From contig NZ_CP056080.1 in assembly GCF_014217215.1 (NCBI RefSeq), positions 310,001 to 374,000 of the forward strand: DNA of 64,000 bases, read 5' to 3'. Made by a program: the position numbers and the translations under genes. Under the pieces are notes generated by a model that saw only the letters and a list, made by a program, of their open reading frames with translations, searched no databases and was not told the DNA's origin. Positions 53,110 through 61,482 of this stretch are shown here, piece after piece (positions within the stretch are counted from its first letter, which is position 1; each line of letters opens with the position of its first letter). Source of the DNA: Rothia nasimurium. GTDB taxonomy: Bacteria > Actinomycetota > Actinomycetes > Actinomycetales > Micrococcaceae.

Positions 53110-53226
53110 AGCGAGGTACGGGGGCACACGGAAGCCGGCTGGCTGGGGCTGGCATGAATCGCCTGTGAGCGAAGCGAACCGGCGAGAAGGTTAGTCGGCG
53201 GAGTGTGTCCCCGTACCTCGCTTTTT
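53110..53226 (+). terminator. Very long hairpin after cstA-ybdD
   Basis: A 20-bp arm at 53110-53129 (AGCGAGGTACGGGGGCACAC) pairs with 53203-53222 (one G-U, no other mismatch) and is followed by TTTTT. The enclosed about 73 bases hold smaller stems. It should terminate cstA-ybdD, but it is far larger than a normal terminator and may be a structured RNA. Confidence 0.6.
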
Positions 53227-53240
53227 CAACATCCAGTAGC

Positions 53241-53259
53241 AAATATTAGGGTAACCTAA
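53241..53259 (+). promoter_or_regulatory. DtxR/IdeR-like iron box
   Basis: TTAGGGTAACCTAA within 53241-53259 matches 14 of 19 positions of the DtxR/IdeR consensus (TTAGGTTAGGCTAACCTAA), with a perfect right half. It lies 29 bases before the next start and next to an AT-rich -10-like TATATA. Confidence 0.5.
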
Positions 53260-53287
53260 GTATATAGACCTCGTGGAAGGAGTAACC

Positions 53288-53773
53288 GTGGGTATCAAAG
53301 ACTTCCTGCAGAGCCGCAGGGACGACGCCGAACTTGGCAAAGGTCTCTGGCGTCGCGCTCACGACCGCTTCGTTCGTGGCCTCGACCGCTTCCACCAGAT
53401 TCTCGAACGCGTGCCCGCCGGGCCCACTCTTGAAGAGCTCGTCCCCCTGGCCAACGACCTGGCTGACCTGCTGCCGCGCGTCCGCACAGTTGCCGCCGAG
53501 GCCCAGCGCCTGGCCCCCAGCGAATCAAACGATATTCCCGCTTCTCCCACCGGGGTGTACTCCGACCTGCATCGGGCGCTTTCCAAGGCGGGTAATTCCT
53601 TAGCCCTTTGTGCTGAAGCCCTGGCTATGACCCGCTGCGCCGGTGAGTGCGGCACCGACTGCACCCGCACCGCCACTATCGCCCACCGGGTTGAAACGGT
53701 GCAGCAGCACGTTGCGGACGCCGAAGCCCGCCTGGATGCCGCCCGGCAGGAAGCGCTGGCCCCGGCGTCCTAA
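53288..53773 (+). CDS. Conserved helical protein of unknown function
   Basis: A 161-residue protein. The GTG at 53288 follows GGAAGGAG; a frame from 53273 would place that site inside the gene. It is highly helical (DRFVRGLDRFHQILERVPAGP, HRVETVQQHVADAEARLDAARQ) with three cysteines in TRCAGECGTDC that could bind metal. No known domain. The iron-box-like site upstream raises the possibility of iron-dependent expression. Confidence 0.65.
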   Translation: MGIKDFLQSRRDDAELGKGLWRRAHDRFVRGLDRFHQILERVPAGPTLEELVPLANDLADLLPRVRTVAAEAQRLAPSESNDIPASPTGVYSDLHRALSKAGNSLALCAEALAMTRCAGECGTDCTRTATIAHRVETVQQHVADAEARLDAARQEALAPAS

Positions 53774-53920
53774 CCGGTTCTGTCATCCATATCGCGTAGC
53801 TATCCCCTAAAAAGTGCCTGCCCGCATGTGCCGCTAGCCGGTAAGGTAGGTGGGTGCCCATTCGCGCTTTCTCAGGGCACCGCCACACACCGCACCTGAT
53901 TCAGAGGGGATTTCTACGTC

Positions 53921-55087
53921 ATGAACCGCTACGCCCACATTGATGCAATGCGCGCTTTTGCGGTGCTTTTGGTGGTGTTTTCCCACGCCGGGCTGACCTT
54001 TGTGCCGGGTGGGTCGGGTGTAACAATTTTCTTTGCTATCTCGGGCTTTATCATCACCTACCTGCTGCTGCGGGAGCGTGATAAGACCGGTAGCTTCGAC
54101 CTAGCAGGCTTTTATATTCGCCGCCTGCTCAAAATCGCCCCGCCCTTGATTCTGGCGATTGTGATACCCACGCTGGTTTATCGGTCGTTGGGTGGGGCCG
54201 TCGATACCCTGGACTTTCTGGGGCAGGTCTTCTTCTTCTTTAACCTGCGCTACCTGGACTCGCAGATTACGGTGCTGCCGGGTACGCACGTGATGTGGTC
54301 CCTGTCGATTGAAGAGCAGTTCTACCTGGTCTTTGCCCTGATTTGGCTGGTACTGGTGCGATGGACCGCCTACCGGCGGGCCCTGACCGTACTGGGTGTG
54401 GCCGTGGTGCTCTACTCATCGCTGTCTCGCTGGGTTCTGCATGACGCCGGCGCTAGTGCCGGCCGCATCTACTTCGGCACCGACACCCGTGTGGAGGCTA
54501 TTGCCATCGGCATGCTCACCGCCCTGTGGTACCACCGCTACGCCGCGGACGAAATGGTGCTGGGGCGCGAGGTCGTGGGCCGCCGCTACCGGTCGGGGGC
54601 CCTGATTCAGGACGGACGCACCATCCCGCTTCTCGGGCGCAACTGGGTGCTTTGTGCCGCCCTGGGGGTTTACCTGCTGACCCTGGTGATTCGTGATGAT
54701 ACCTTCCGCGATACGGTGCGCTATTCGCTCCAGGCCTGGGCGGCGTCCGCTGTGATGCTCTGGGGCCTGGTTGCTTCACGCCAGCCGCTGGGTGCTACTG
54801 TGCACCGCTTCTTGGCCTGGCGGCCCTTACAGCTGGTTGGCCTGTCGAGCTACAGCACTTACCTGGTACACGACGTGCTCTTCAAGGCTCTGGAACCCCA
54901 CCTGCACGGGCTGCCCACCCTGGCCCAGGTTGCCCTGCTGGCCCCTCTGGGTGTGGCCGCCGGTGTGGCGATGTATCTGGTGGTCGAAGTGCCGGTGATG
55001 CGTTTCAAAGACCGCTATTTCGGGGCGAGCTGGAAGAAGCAGGCGGCAGCGGTCGATACCCCCGGCCCCATGGGAACTAAGAGCTAG
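53921..55087 (+). CDS. Acyltransferase 3 family membrane protein
   Basis: A 388-residue integral membrane O-acyltransferase with about ten helices. The conserved block near the N-terminus is HIDAMRAFAVLLVVFSHAGL, followed by GVTIFFAISGFIITYLLLRE and WSLSIEEQFYLVF. Such proteins acetylate or acylate cell-wall glycans, peptidoglycan or exopolysaccharide. It lacks a fused SGNH domain. It is monocistronic by spacing. Confidence 0.9.
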   Translation: MNRYAHIDAMRAFAVLLVVFSHAGLTFVPGGSGVTIFFAISGFIITYLLLRERDKTGSFDLAGFYIRRLLKIAPPLILAIVIPTLVYRSLGGAVDTLDFLGQVFFFFNLRYLDSQITVLPGTHVMWSLSIEEQFYLVFALIWLVLVRWTAYRRALTVLGVAVVLYSSLSRWVLHDAGASAGRIYFGTDTRVEAIAIGMLTALWYHRYAADEMVLGREVVGRRYRSGALIQDGRTIPLLGRNWVLCAALGVYLLTLVIRDDTFRDTVRYSLQAWAASAVMLWGLVASRQPLGATVHRFLAWRPLQLVGLSSYSTYLVHDVLFKALEPHLHGLPTLAQVALLAPLGVAAGVAMYLVVEVPVMRFKDRYFGASWKKQAAAVDTPGPMGTKS

Positions 55088-55099
55088 AGCAGCCCCTCG

Positions 55100-55348
55100 T
55101 TACGGTTTATCTGATGGGCGAGCGGGGCTGATGTGCCGCCTTATCACAATGCTGGTAAGCCATACAGCCCCAAAGGCCAGAGCCCCAAGAAACATGTAGA
55201 GCGATAGGACTCCAAGCCCGATGTAATGCTCTTCACTGACCCGCGCTGACAGGTAGAGGGCTAGGGCTGCCACCGTAAAGAGCAGGGTTAGAGTAGCCGG
55301 TATTTTTCGTGCCTGTAGTAGAGACTTCTGGAACGCCATGAGGCCCAC
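55100..55348 (-). CDS. Small two-helix membrane protein
   Basis: An 82-residue protein with two membrane helices (ATLTLLFTVAALALYLSA and LGVLSLYMFLGALAFGAVWL) and a basic C-terminus. Unknown function. It ends 12 bases from the acyltransferase gene on the other strand. Confidence 0.55.
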   Translation of the reverse strand: MGLMAFQKSLLQARKIPATLTLLFTVAALALYLSARVSEEHYIGLGVLSLYMFLGALAFGAVWLTSIVIRRHISPARPSDKP

Positions 55349-55519
55349 CTCCCATGAAACCTTAAATCCGTGTATACGGTTGTTTTTATGGTGAGGCCTC
55401 AGCTCTGCCAGGTCAATGCATCAAGAAATATTTACTTAAAGTAAGGTGGCTCCCCCCCCGAGGCCTAACGAGGAGTAGTCTCATGTTAAAGACACATTAG
55501 CGCACGCCGGGAGGCCACT

Positions 55520-55897
55520 GTGAAGTACAAGTCCGCACTCATTTTTCTTGCTATCGCTCTTTTATTTTTGGTTCAGAGCCTTATCTTTCAGGCACCCAAT
55601 GAAAATGCGATGAACACCCGGCTGGTAGAGCTGTGTGCTGGATGCTTCGTAGCCGCCTGTTTCTGGTCTTGGCTTGCGACGCACCTTCGTAATAAGCTCG
55701 CAGCCTGGATTGCACAGATTTCAGGCATTCTTGGAGTTGTACTCTATGCCTACCGCGTGTTCGGGGTAAATATATCTGACCTTACCGACCCCATTGTTTT
55801 GGTAGGTTCCGCCCTGGTCTTTCTCTTGCTAGCTGTTCCTGCCGCTTACGCTATTTACCTTCTGTTTCCGCGCTTCCGTCAGCAAGAAAACTTTTAG
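55520..55897 (+). CDS. Four-helix membrane protein of unknown function
   Basis: A 125-residue hydrophobic protein (GTG start) with about four helices (SALIFLAIALLFLVQSLIF, LVELCAGCFVAACFWSWLA, AWIAQISGILGVVLYAYRVF, LVGSALVFLLLAVPAAYAIY). Lower GC than neighbours. It overlaps the end of the response regulator by 4 bases. No family recognised. Confidence 0.6.
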   Translation: MKYKSALIFLAIALLFLVQSLIFQAPNENAMNTRLVELCAGCFVAACFWSWLATHLRNKLAAWIAQISGILGVVLYAYRVFGVNISDLTDPIVLVGSALVFLLLAVPAAYAIYLLFPRFRQQENF

Positions 55898-56523
55898 AGC
55901 AGCCCCTCGCTCCGGGCCGCCGCGATAGCTGCCGTGCGGTTATCGACGCCCAGCTTGCTGTAGATATGCACCAGGTGGGTCTTCACCGTGGCCTGAGAAA
56001 TAAAGAGAGCCTCAGCCAGCTCCTTGTTGGTAGCCCCGGTAGCCAGTAGCTTGAGCAGCTCCGTCTCACGAGCCGACAGAGAAATAGCGGGCCGCTGCAT
56101 ACGCTCCATCAGGGCCGCCGTGATCTCGGGCGACAGCGTCCGCTCACCCCGCGCCGTCGCCAGCACCGCCGCCTGCACCTGCTCGGGCGGAGCGTCCTTC
56201 AGCAGATAGCCCAGAGCCCCTGCCTCAATAGCCGCAACGATATCGCCCTGGGTGTCAAAGGTCGTCAAAATCAGCACTGGCGGCCCGCCCGCAGCCTTGA
56301 ACGCGCGGGTTGCCTCGATGCCGTCCATGGGCTTCATCTGAATATCCATGACAACCACATCCAGCGCCGCCCCAGCCCGGGCCTGCTCCGCGGCCACGGC
56401 GAGCGCCGCCGACCCGTCAGCTGCTTCGGCAACCACATCGATACCTTCAAAGCTTTCGAACATGGCGCGCAGGCCGGCGCGCACAACGGGGTGGTCATCA
56501 ACGAGTAGGGCGCGGACGGTCAC
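55894..56523 (-). CDS. NarL/FixJ-family response regulator
   Basis: A 209-residue regulator. The receiver (1-120) has the acidic pocket DDHPVV, the phospho-acceptor Asp in VVMDIQMKPMDG, and the conserved Lys in LLKDAPPE. The LuxR-type HTH is at about 150-205 (SARETELLKLLATGATNKELAEAL). Its start overlaps the kinase stop region by 4 bases. The likely target is the divergent ABC transporter gene pair. With the kinase broken it may be constitutively inactive or served by another phosphodonor. Confidence 0.92.
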   Translation of the reverse strand: MTVRALLVDDHPVVRAGLRAMFESFEGIDVVAEAADGSAALAVAAEQARAGAALDVVVMDIQMKPMDGIEATRAFKAAGGPPVLILTTFDTQGDIVAAIEAGALGYLLKDAPPEQVQAAVLATARGERTLSPEITAALMERMQRPAISLSARETELLKLLATGATNKELAEALFISQATVKTHLVHIYSKLGVDNRTAAIAAARSEGLL

Positions 56524-57899
56524 TGGGCCTCCTGGTCGGGTCGGTGCTGGCTGGTCTGCTTGAGGGGGATACGGGCTGTGAGGACGGTGCCTTCACCGTG
56601 GGTGCTTTCAATGTCTAGGCTACCGTCGAGGTGGGCAACGCGCTCGCCAAGGGAGGTGAGCCCGTAGCCGGTTCCGGTTTCGCTGAGGGTGCCTGTTGCT
56701 AGGGGAGTGGGGGTGAAGCCGCGGCCGTTGTCGAAGACGTCGAGGGTGACTTCGCCGGGCCAGATGCTGAGGGTGAGGGCCGCACGGCTGGCTTCAGCGT
56801 GGGCGGCGACGTTGGCCAGGGCGCCCTGGGCTACGCGCATGATGGTTGCCTATACCGCCTCGGGCAGAGCGTTAGCTGTTTCTTCCTTCCCTTCGAGGAT
56901 AAAGGCGCAGGTGAGGGGTTTCCCGGCGGCTTTTTGGGCGGTCTCGGTGGACGCGGCGAGAGCCCTGAGCGCTGATACCAGGGAATCATCCAGGGCAGGG
57001 GATGAGAGATCCCGAATAAAGCGGCGGGCCTCAGCCAGGTTAGCGGCGGCAGAGTCCTGGATAACGCGCACCTGGGCGGCTGCGGCGTCCGCCTTTCCCT
57101 CCTGAAGCGAGGACGCCGCTGCCCGGGAAACCAGCACAATGGACGAAAGCCCCTGGGCCAGGGTGTCGTGGATTTCGCGGGCTAGGCGCTCGCGTTCTTC
57201 GAGCTTACCGGCGCTGTATTGCTGCTGGACGAGCTCAGCCTGCACCGCGCGAAGCTGCTGGGCGAGCTGGTACTGGCGGGCGGCGTCGGCGCGCAGGGCG
57301 CGGTAGGTGAAGGAGATGACGATGGCGAGCAGGGCCCCCAGGGTGGGGCCGATGAGGTAGCCGGGGGCTAGCCCCTCGGAGTGAAGGTAGTCGAGGCCAA
57401 ACCCGGCAGGCCCCACCAGGGGCAGGGCAATGGCCAGGGCGCAGAGGACGAGGGTTGCAGCTACCCCAGCTACGGGGGCGAGCAGGTGCAGGTAGAGGAA
57501 CATGATGGGGAAGACCACCCAGGTGAAGGAGCTATCGAGCGCCATAAGCCCCAGCCACAGCAGGGTGATGACCAGTAGCCACAGGTGGGCAGGGGTAAAG
57601 CGGGCTGCCTGCCGGTAGCGGGCGGACGCACCCGGCCGGGGGAAGAAGTCGGTGAAGGTTGCAGGTAGCCCCTGCCGGTTCTCGTAGACCGTACCGGCCA
57701 GATAGATTCCACCGAGCGCCAGTGAGAGCACCCCGATAACGGTATGCCGCACCTGGTAGACGCTGCCGACCACGGTCAGAACGGCACCAAAACACAGCAG
57801 AAAAGCGAACATGACGTGCAGGCTCACCCGCAGAATCTTGAGCACCAGCAGGGTCTGCTGCGAGGAGGTAGCGGGGAGGGGGCTGGGCACGGTCGTCAT
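56520..57899 (-). pseudogene. Sensor histidine kinase with an in-frame amber stop
   Basis: A NarL-type kinase read on the minus strand. Six membrane helices (about 20-195), a coiled linker, and the HisKA_3 dimerisation helix with the phospho-His in REIHDTLAQG precede a TAG at 56852-56850. Reading past it in the same frame gives the complete ATPase domain: RVAQGALANVAAHA (N-box region), DNGRGF, GYGLTSLGERV and GEGTVLTARI. So one sense codon, possibly GAG, has become TAG. The two parts are 349 and 106 codons from their own starts. Loss of function, read-through or a sequence error are the options. Confidence 0.85.
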
Positions 57900-58058
57900 A
57901 CAAACTCACTTTACCTTTTGCCGACCAGGTGCAGCTGGCGAGGCCGCATCAACCAAATGGTTGATTCCAGGTTCAACCCTTACCCCGATGTGGGCAACCC
58001 CCGGTGGGAGCTTGAATAGAAGTATCAAGTTTTCCTGTATTTGAAAGGTAGTGCAGTC

Positions 58059-59150
58059 ATGTTCGTTGGTTGGCGTGACATCCTCTTTGCCAAGGGCCGT
58101 TTTACCCTGATTGGGGCGACCGTAGCCCTGATTACCCTGCTGCTGGTCATGCTGACCGGTCTGACCGGCGGGCTGGGCAACCAGAACACCGATGCCCTTG
58201 AAAAGATGGGGGCTGACCGCTTTGTATTCGCCCCGTCTGAGAGCGGAGGCAAGGCATCCTTCACCGATTCCGCTGTCACTGCCGGCCTGCAGGAGGAGTG
58301 GCAGGCAGCCGGTGCCAATGCCATCCCGGTCGGTTTCCTCACCGGCAAGGTTGAGGGCAACGGGGCCGCTTCGATGAGCCTAATCGCTACCCCTGCCGGT
58401 TCTGACCTGGCTGAACACACTGCGCCCCTCATCCAGGGCGCCGAGCCCGGTGACGGGCAGATCGCCCTGCCCACCAGCGTTGCTGAAGAGATCGGCGCGA
58501 CCGTGGGTGATACCGTTACCTTCTCGGGCACCGATGTGACCGTCTCAGGCATCACCGAAGACACCTTCTACTCCCACACCAACGCAGGCTGGGCAACTAC
58601 CGCCACCTGGCAGGGCATCACCCACCAGCGTGCAACCGAAGGGCCGGACGCCGTGCTCGGCACCGTCCTGGCCGTAACCGGTAGCGCAGACTACGCAGCC
58701 ACCGCAGATGCCACCGGAACCCAGGCCCTGACTACCCGCGAGTCCTTCGCAGCCCTGCCCGCCTACTCCTCCGAGAATGGCTCCCTCAAAACCATGCAGG
58801 GCTTCCTCTACGGCATCTCCGCCCTGGTAATTATCTCCTTCTTGACCGTCTGGACCATTCAGCGCACCCGCGACATCGCCGTCATGCGCGCCCTGGGTGC
58901 CTCCCACGCCTTCCTCACCAAGGACGCCCTCGCCCAGGCAGCCGTGATTCTCGCCGTCGGTGCAGCCCTCGGTGCCCTGGTGGGCTGGGGCCTCGGCACC
59001 CTGGCCGCAGGAGCCGTACCCTTCCAGCTCTCAGCCCTCACCATCGCCGGCCCCGCCACCGGAATCTGGGCCCTGGGCATGGGCGGCGCCCTCATCGCCC
59101 TGCGCCGCGTCGCCACCGTAGACCCCATGATTGCCCTCGGCGGCAACTAG
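58059..59150 (+). CDS. ABC transporter permease, FtsX/MacB-like
   Basis: A 363-residue permease. The ATG at 58059 follows GAAAGG; a TTG 18 bases earlier is less likely. One N-terminal helix (LIGATVALITLLLVMLTGL) is followed by a large extracytoplasmic domain (about 45-245), then three helices, with RTRDIAVMRALGASHAFLTK marking the FtsX-like domain. It forms an exporter or stress-sensing complex with the ATPase encoded next. It is divergent from the two-component system. Confidence 0.88.
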   Translation: MFVGWRDILFAKGRFTLIGATVALITLLLVMLTGLTGGLGNQNTDALEKMGADRFVFAPSESGGKASFTDSAVTAGLQEEWQAAGANAIPVGFLTGKVEGNGAASMSLIATPAGSDLAEHTAPLIQGAEPGDGQIALPTSVAEEIGATVGDTVTFSGTDVTVSGITEDTFYSHTNAGWATTATWQGITHQRATEGPDAVLGTVLAVTGSADYAATADATGTQALTTRESFAALPAYSSENGSLKTMQGFLYGISALVIISFLTVWTIQRTRDIAVMRALGASHAFLTKDALAQAAVILAVGAALGALVGWGLGTLAAGAVPFQLSALTIAGPATGIWALGMGGALIALRRVATVDPMIALGGN

Positions 59151-59169
59151 AACAGAAAAGAGCCTCACC

Positions 59170-59928
59170 ATGGCTGACCTCCTCACCCGCCCCCTGGCCG
59201 AAGGAACCCTAGCTGCCCCCAGCGTCCTTGAACTGCGCGACATCGTGCTGGACTACCCCGACGGCGTAGACGAGAAGGGAAACCCGCGCACCATGCGCGC
59301 CCTAGATCACGTGAACCTCACCGCGGGCCGCGGCGAGTTCATCGCCCTGACCGGCGCCTCCGGCTCGGGTAAGTCCTCCCTGCTGTCGGTTGCCGCCGGG
59401 CTCATCACCCCCACCGCCGGGGTTCGCTTCATCAACGGCACCGACACCACCGCCTACAAGGACACCGACCTCGCGGCTCTGCGCCGCACCGACATCGGTA
59501 TTATCTTCCAGCAGCCCAACCTCATTGCCTCCCTCACCGCCGCCGAACAGCTAGAACTCACCGCTCGCATCAGCGGCGCCCGCGGAGCAGAACTCAAGGC
59601 CGCCCGCGCCACCGCCGCAGACCTGCTCGACATGGTAGGACTGGGCGAAGCCGCCAACCGCCGCGTACACCAGCTCTCCGGCGGCCAGCGTCAGCGCGTC
59701 AACATCGCCCGCGCCCTCATGGGATCACCCTCCCTGCTCCTAGCTGACGAACCCACCAGCGCCCTCGACGCCGAACGCTCCGCCGCCATTGTCGAGCTCC
59801 TAGCCAAGGTCACCGCAGAGTTCAATACCGCAACCCTCATGATCACCCACGACCTCGAACAGGTGCAGCTCACCAACCGCGTCGAGCACATGGTCGACGG
59901 CCGCCTAGAGAGCTCACCGGCAGCCTAG
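59170..59928 (+). CDS. ABC transporter ATP-binding protein (LolD/MacB-like)
   Basis: A 252-residue ATPase. The ATG at 59170 gives a normal length; a longer frame begins inside the permease gene. Walker A is TGASGSGKSS, the Q-loop FQQPNLIASL, the signature LSGGQRQRVNIARALMG, and Walker B LLLADEPTSALDA. This pattern is that of the macrolide/lipoprotein-exporter type that pairs with FtsX-like permeases. It follows the permease by 19 bases. Confidence 0.93.
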   Translation: MADLLTRPLAEGTLAAPSVLELRDIVLDYPDGVDEKGNPRTMRALDHVNLTAGRGEFIALTGASGSGKSSLLSVAAGLITPTAGVRFINGTDTTAYKDTDLAALRRTDIGIIFQQPNLIASLTAAEQLELTARISGARGAELKAARATAADLLDMVGLGEAANRRVHQLSGGQRQRVNIARALMGSPSLLLADEPTSALDAERSAAIVELLAKVTAEFNTATLMITHDLEQVQLTNRVEHMVDGRLESSPAA

Positions 59929-60014
59929 GTTTTACTCCGAGAGTCAGCCAGCCCCGGGGCAAGCGGGCAGGGTAAACTTGAAGCGGTCAAAATAACCTTT
60001 ACAAGGACACACCC

Positions 60015-60866
60015 GTGATTAACTTTCACCGCAACGAACGCGCAGCCTCCCTACCCGCCCGTCTCTCCCGCTCCTGGCTACTGGTCTCTGCCGCCGCAAG
60101 CGAAGAAACCATCGCCGCAGCCCTCGAATCAGAGGCTGACTCGGTGATCATCGACATCGAAGACGGCTGCCCCGAAGGGCAGAAGGCCGAAGCCCGCGAG
60201 CACCTCAAAACCATGCTCAACAGCGGCGCTTCAGCCTGGGTTCGTATCAACGGTATTGAAAGTGATCACTGGGCCAAAGACCTTGAAGCCCTCAACCAGG
60301 TCAGCGGCCTCAAGGGCGTCATGCTGGCCATGACCGAGCACCCCGATCACGTCACCCGCACCGCCATGATGCTCCCGGCAGGTACCCCCGTTATCGCCCT
60401 CATCGAAACCGCCCTGGGCATGGTGAACGTTGTGCGTATCGCCAAGGCCCCCGGCACCTTCCGCCTAGCCTTCGGCGTAGGTGATTACCGCCGAGACACC
60501 GGCGTATCAGATGACCGCATCGCGCTGGCCTTTGCTCGCTCCCAGCTGGTGCTAGCCTCCCGCGTGGGCGGCCTAGCTGGCCCCATCGACGGGCCCTCGG
60601 TAGGCAAGTACGGTGGCGACCTCCTCCAGGACTGCGCTATTACCACCAGCCACGGTATGACCGGCAAACTCACCCTCGACCCCGCCCAGGCAGAAACCAT
60701 CAACGTCGGGCTAGCCCCCAGCGCCGACGAGATTAAGTGGGCCCGAGAACTCCTGCAAAAGAGCGAAGGGGATTCCGTACCTCAGGACGGCTCCTACCTG
60801 CCCCGTCTTGCCCGCGCCCGCAAGGTCTCGTCGCTGGCCAAGACCTACGGCCTGTGGCGTAGCTAG
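60015..60866 (+). CDS. HpcH/HpaI aldolase/citrate lyase family protein (CitE-like)
   Basis: A 283-residue TIM-barrel enzyme of the CitE/malyl-CoA lyase group, GTG start. Metal-binding and substrate residues are in SVIIDIEDGC, VRING and ALIETALGMVN, and the C-terminal catalytic region is present. No citDF subunits are adjacent, so it is a stand-alone CitE-like lyase or thioesterase acting on a CoA ester. Substrate unknown. Confidence 0.87.
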   Translation: MINFHRNERAASLPARLSRSWLLVSAAASEETIAAALESEADSVIIDIEDGCPEGQKAEAREHLKTMLNSGASAWVRINGIESDHWAKDLEALNQVSGLKGVMLAMTEHPDHVTRTAMMLPAGTPVIALIETALGMVNVVRIAKAPGTFRLAFGVGDYRRDTGVSDDRIALAFARSQLVLASRVGGLAGPIDGPSVGKYGGDLLQDCAITTSHGMTGKLTLDPAQAETINVGLAPSADEIKWARELLQKSEGDSVPQDGSYLPRLARARKVSSLAKTYGLWRS

Positions 60867-60901
60867 AAGAACTCCCAGGTGGTAGCGGTAGGATAGGCAG
60901 C

Positions 60902-61138
60902 GTGAAGAAATATCTTGGTTTTCAAACGCGTAGGACGCCCACCGGCGGCTTCTCCCGCGGGTTCCTGCTACTCTTTGCCCTGCTCCTCGTGCCCTCACTG
61001 GCCCTCTGGGGTTTCTACCGCTGGCTCTTTGCCAACGACACCCACCTGCTGGTGGTACCTTTCTTGGCGGTTATCACCGCCTGGATTTGGGCCTACCTCA
61101 TCGGGTACGGGGCCGAAAACCACCTGGACGAAGGCTAG
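60902..61138 (+). CDS. Small two-helix membrane protein
   Basis: A 78-residue protein with a GTG start. Two helices (GFLLLFALLLVPSLALWGFY and LLVVPFLAVITAWIWAYLIG) and an acidic end (GAENHLDEG). Unknown function. Confidence 0.6.
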   Translation: MKKYLGFQTRRTPTGGFSRGFLLLFALLLVPSLALWGFYRWLFANDTHLLVVPFLAVITAWIWAYLIGYGAENHLDEG

Positions 61139-61215
61139 CCCCACCCGCACAGGATTGGGTGTCGCCAGAAGCGGGCGGACGCGTCCGCACGGGCGGTCTA
61201 TAGACAACAAAAAAA

Positions 61216-61251
61216 CTCGCGGCCCGCACCTGAACCGGTGCGGGCCGCGAG
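61216..61251. terminator. Strong bidirectional terminator
   Basis: A perfect 15-bp stem (CTCGCGGCCCGCACC and its complement) with a 6-base loop. On the plus strand ATTTTG follows, and on the minus strand UUUUUU follows, so it ends both the small membrane gene and tRNA-Thr. Confidence 0.9.
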
Positions 61252-61261
61252 ATTTTGTTGA

Positions 61262-61336
61262 TGGAGCCCCCAGTCAGATTCGAACTGACGACCTTTTCTT
61301 TACGAGGGAAATGCTCTACCCCTGAGCTATGGAGGC
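61262..61336 (-). tRNA. tRNA-Thr (CGT)
   Basis: Minus-strand cloverleaf: acceptor GCCTCCA/TGGGGGC, D-arm AGCTCAGGGGTAGAGC, anticodon loop CTCGTAA (CGT), T-arm GTCAGTTCGAATCTGAC, encoded CCA at 61264-61262. Confidence 0.95.
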
Positions 61337-61482
61337 CTGCTCCCACCCCTTCATCGGGGGCGAACGAAAGAAAACTTTACCAGAAAGAGAGGGCTGCAAC
61401 CACCGGTTACGGGCACTGCCTGAGCAAAAGCATGGCACCCCCAACCCTAGATTTTGTGGCCTGTAACACTAGAATGGATGGC

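Noticed and set aside
61255-61482. N-terminal extension of the aminotransferase frame
   Set aside because: It would translate the complement of tRNA-Thr and a terminator region.
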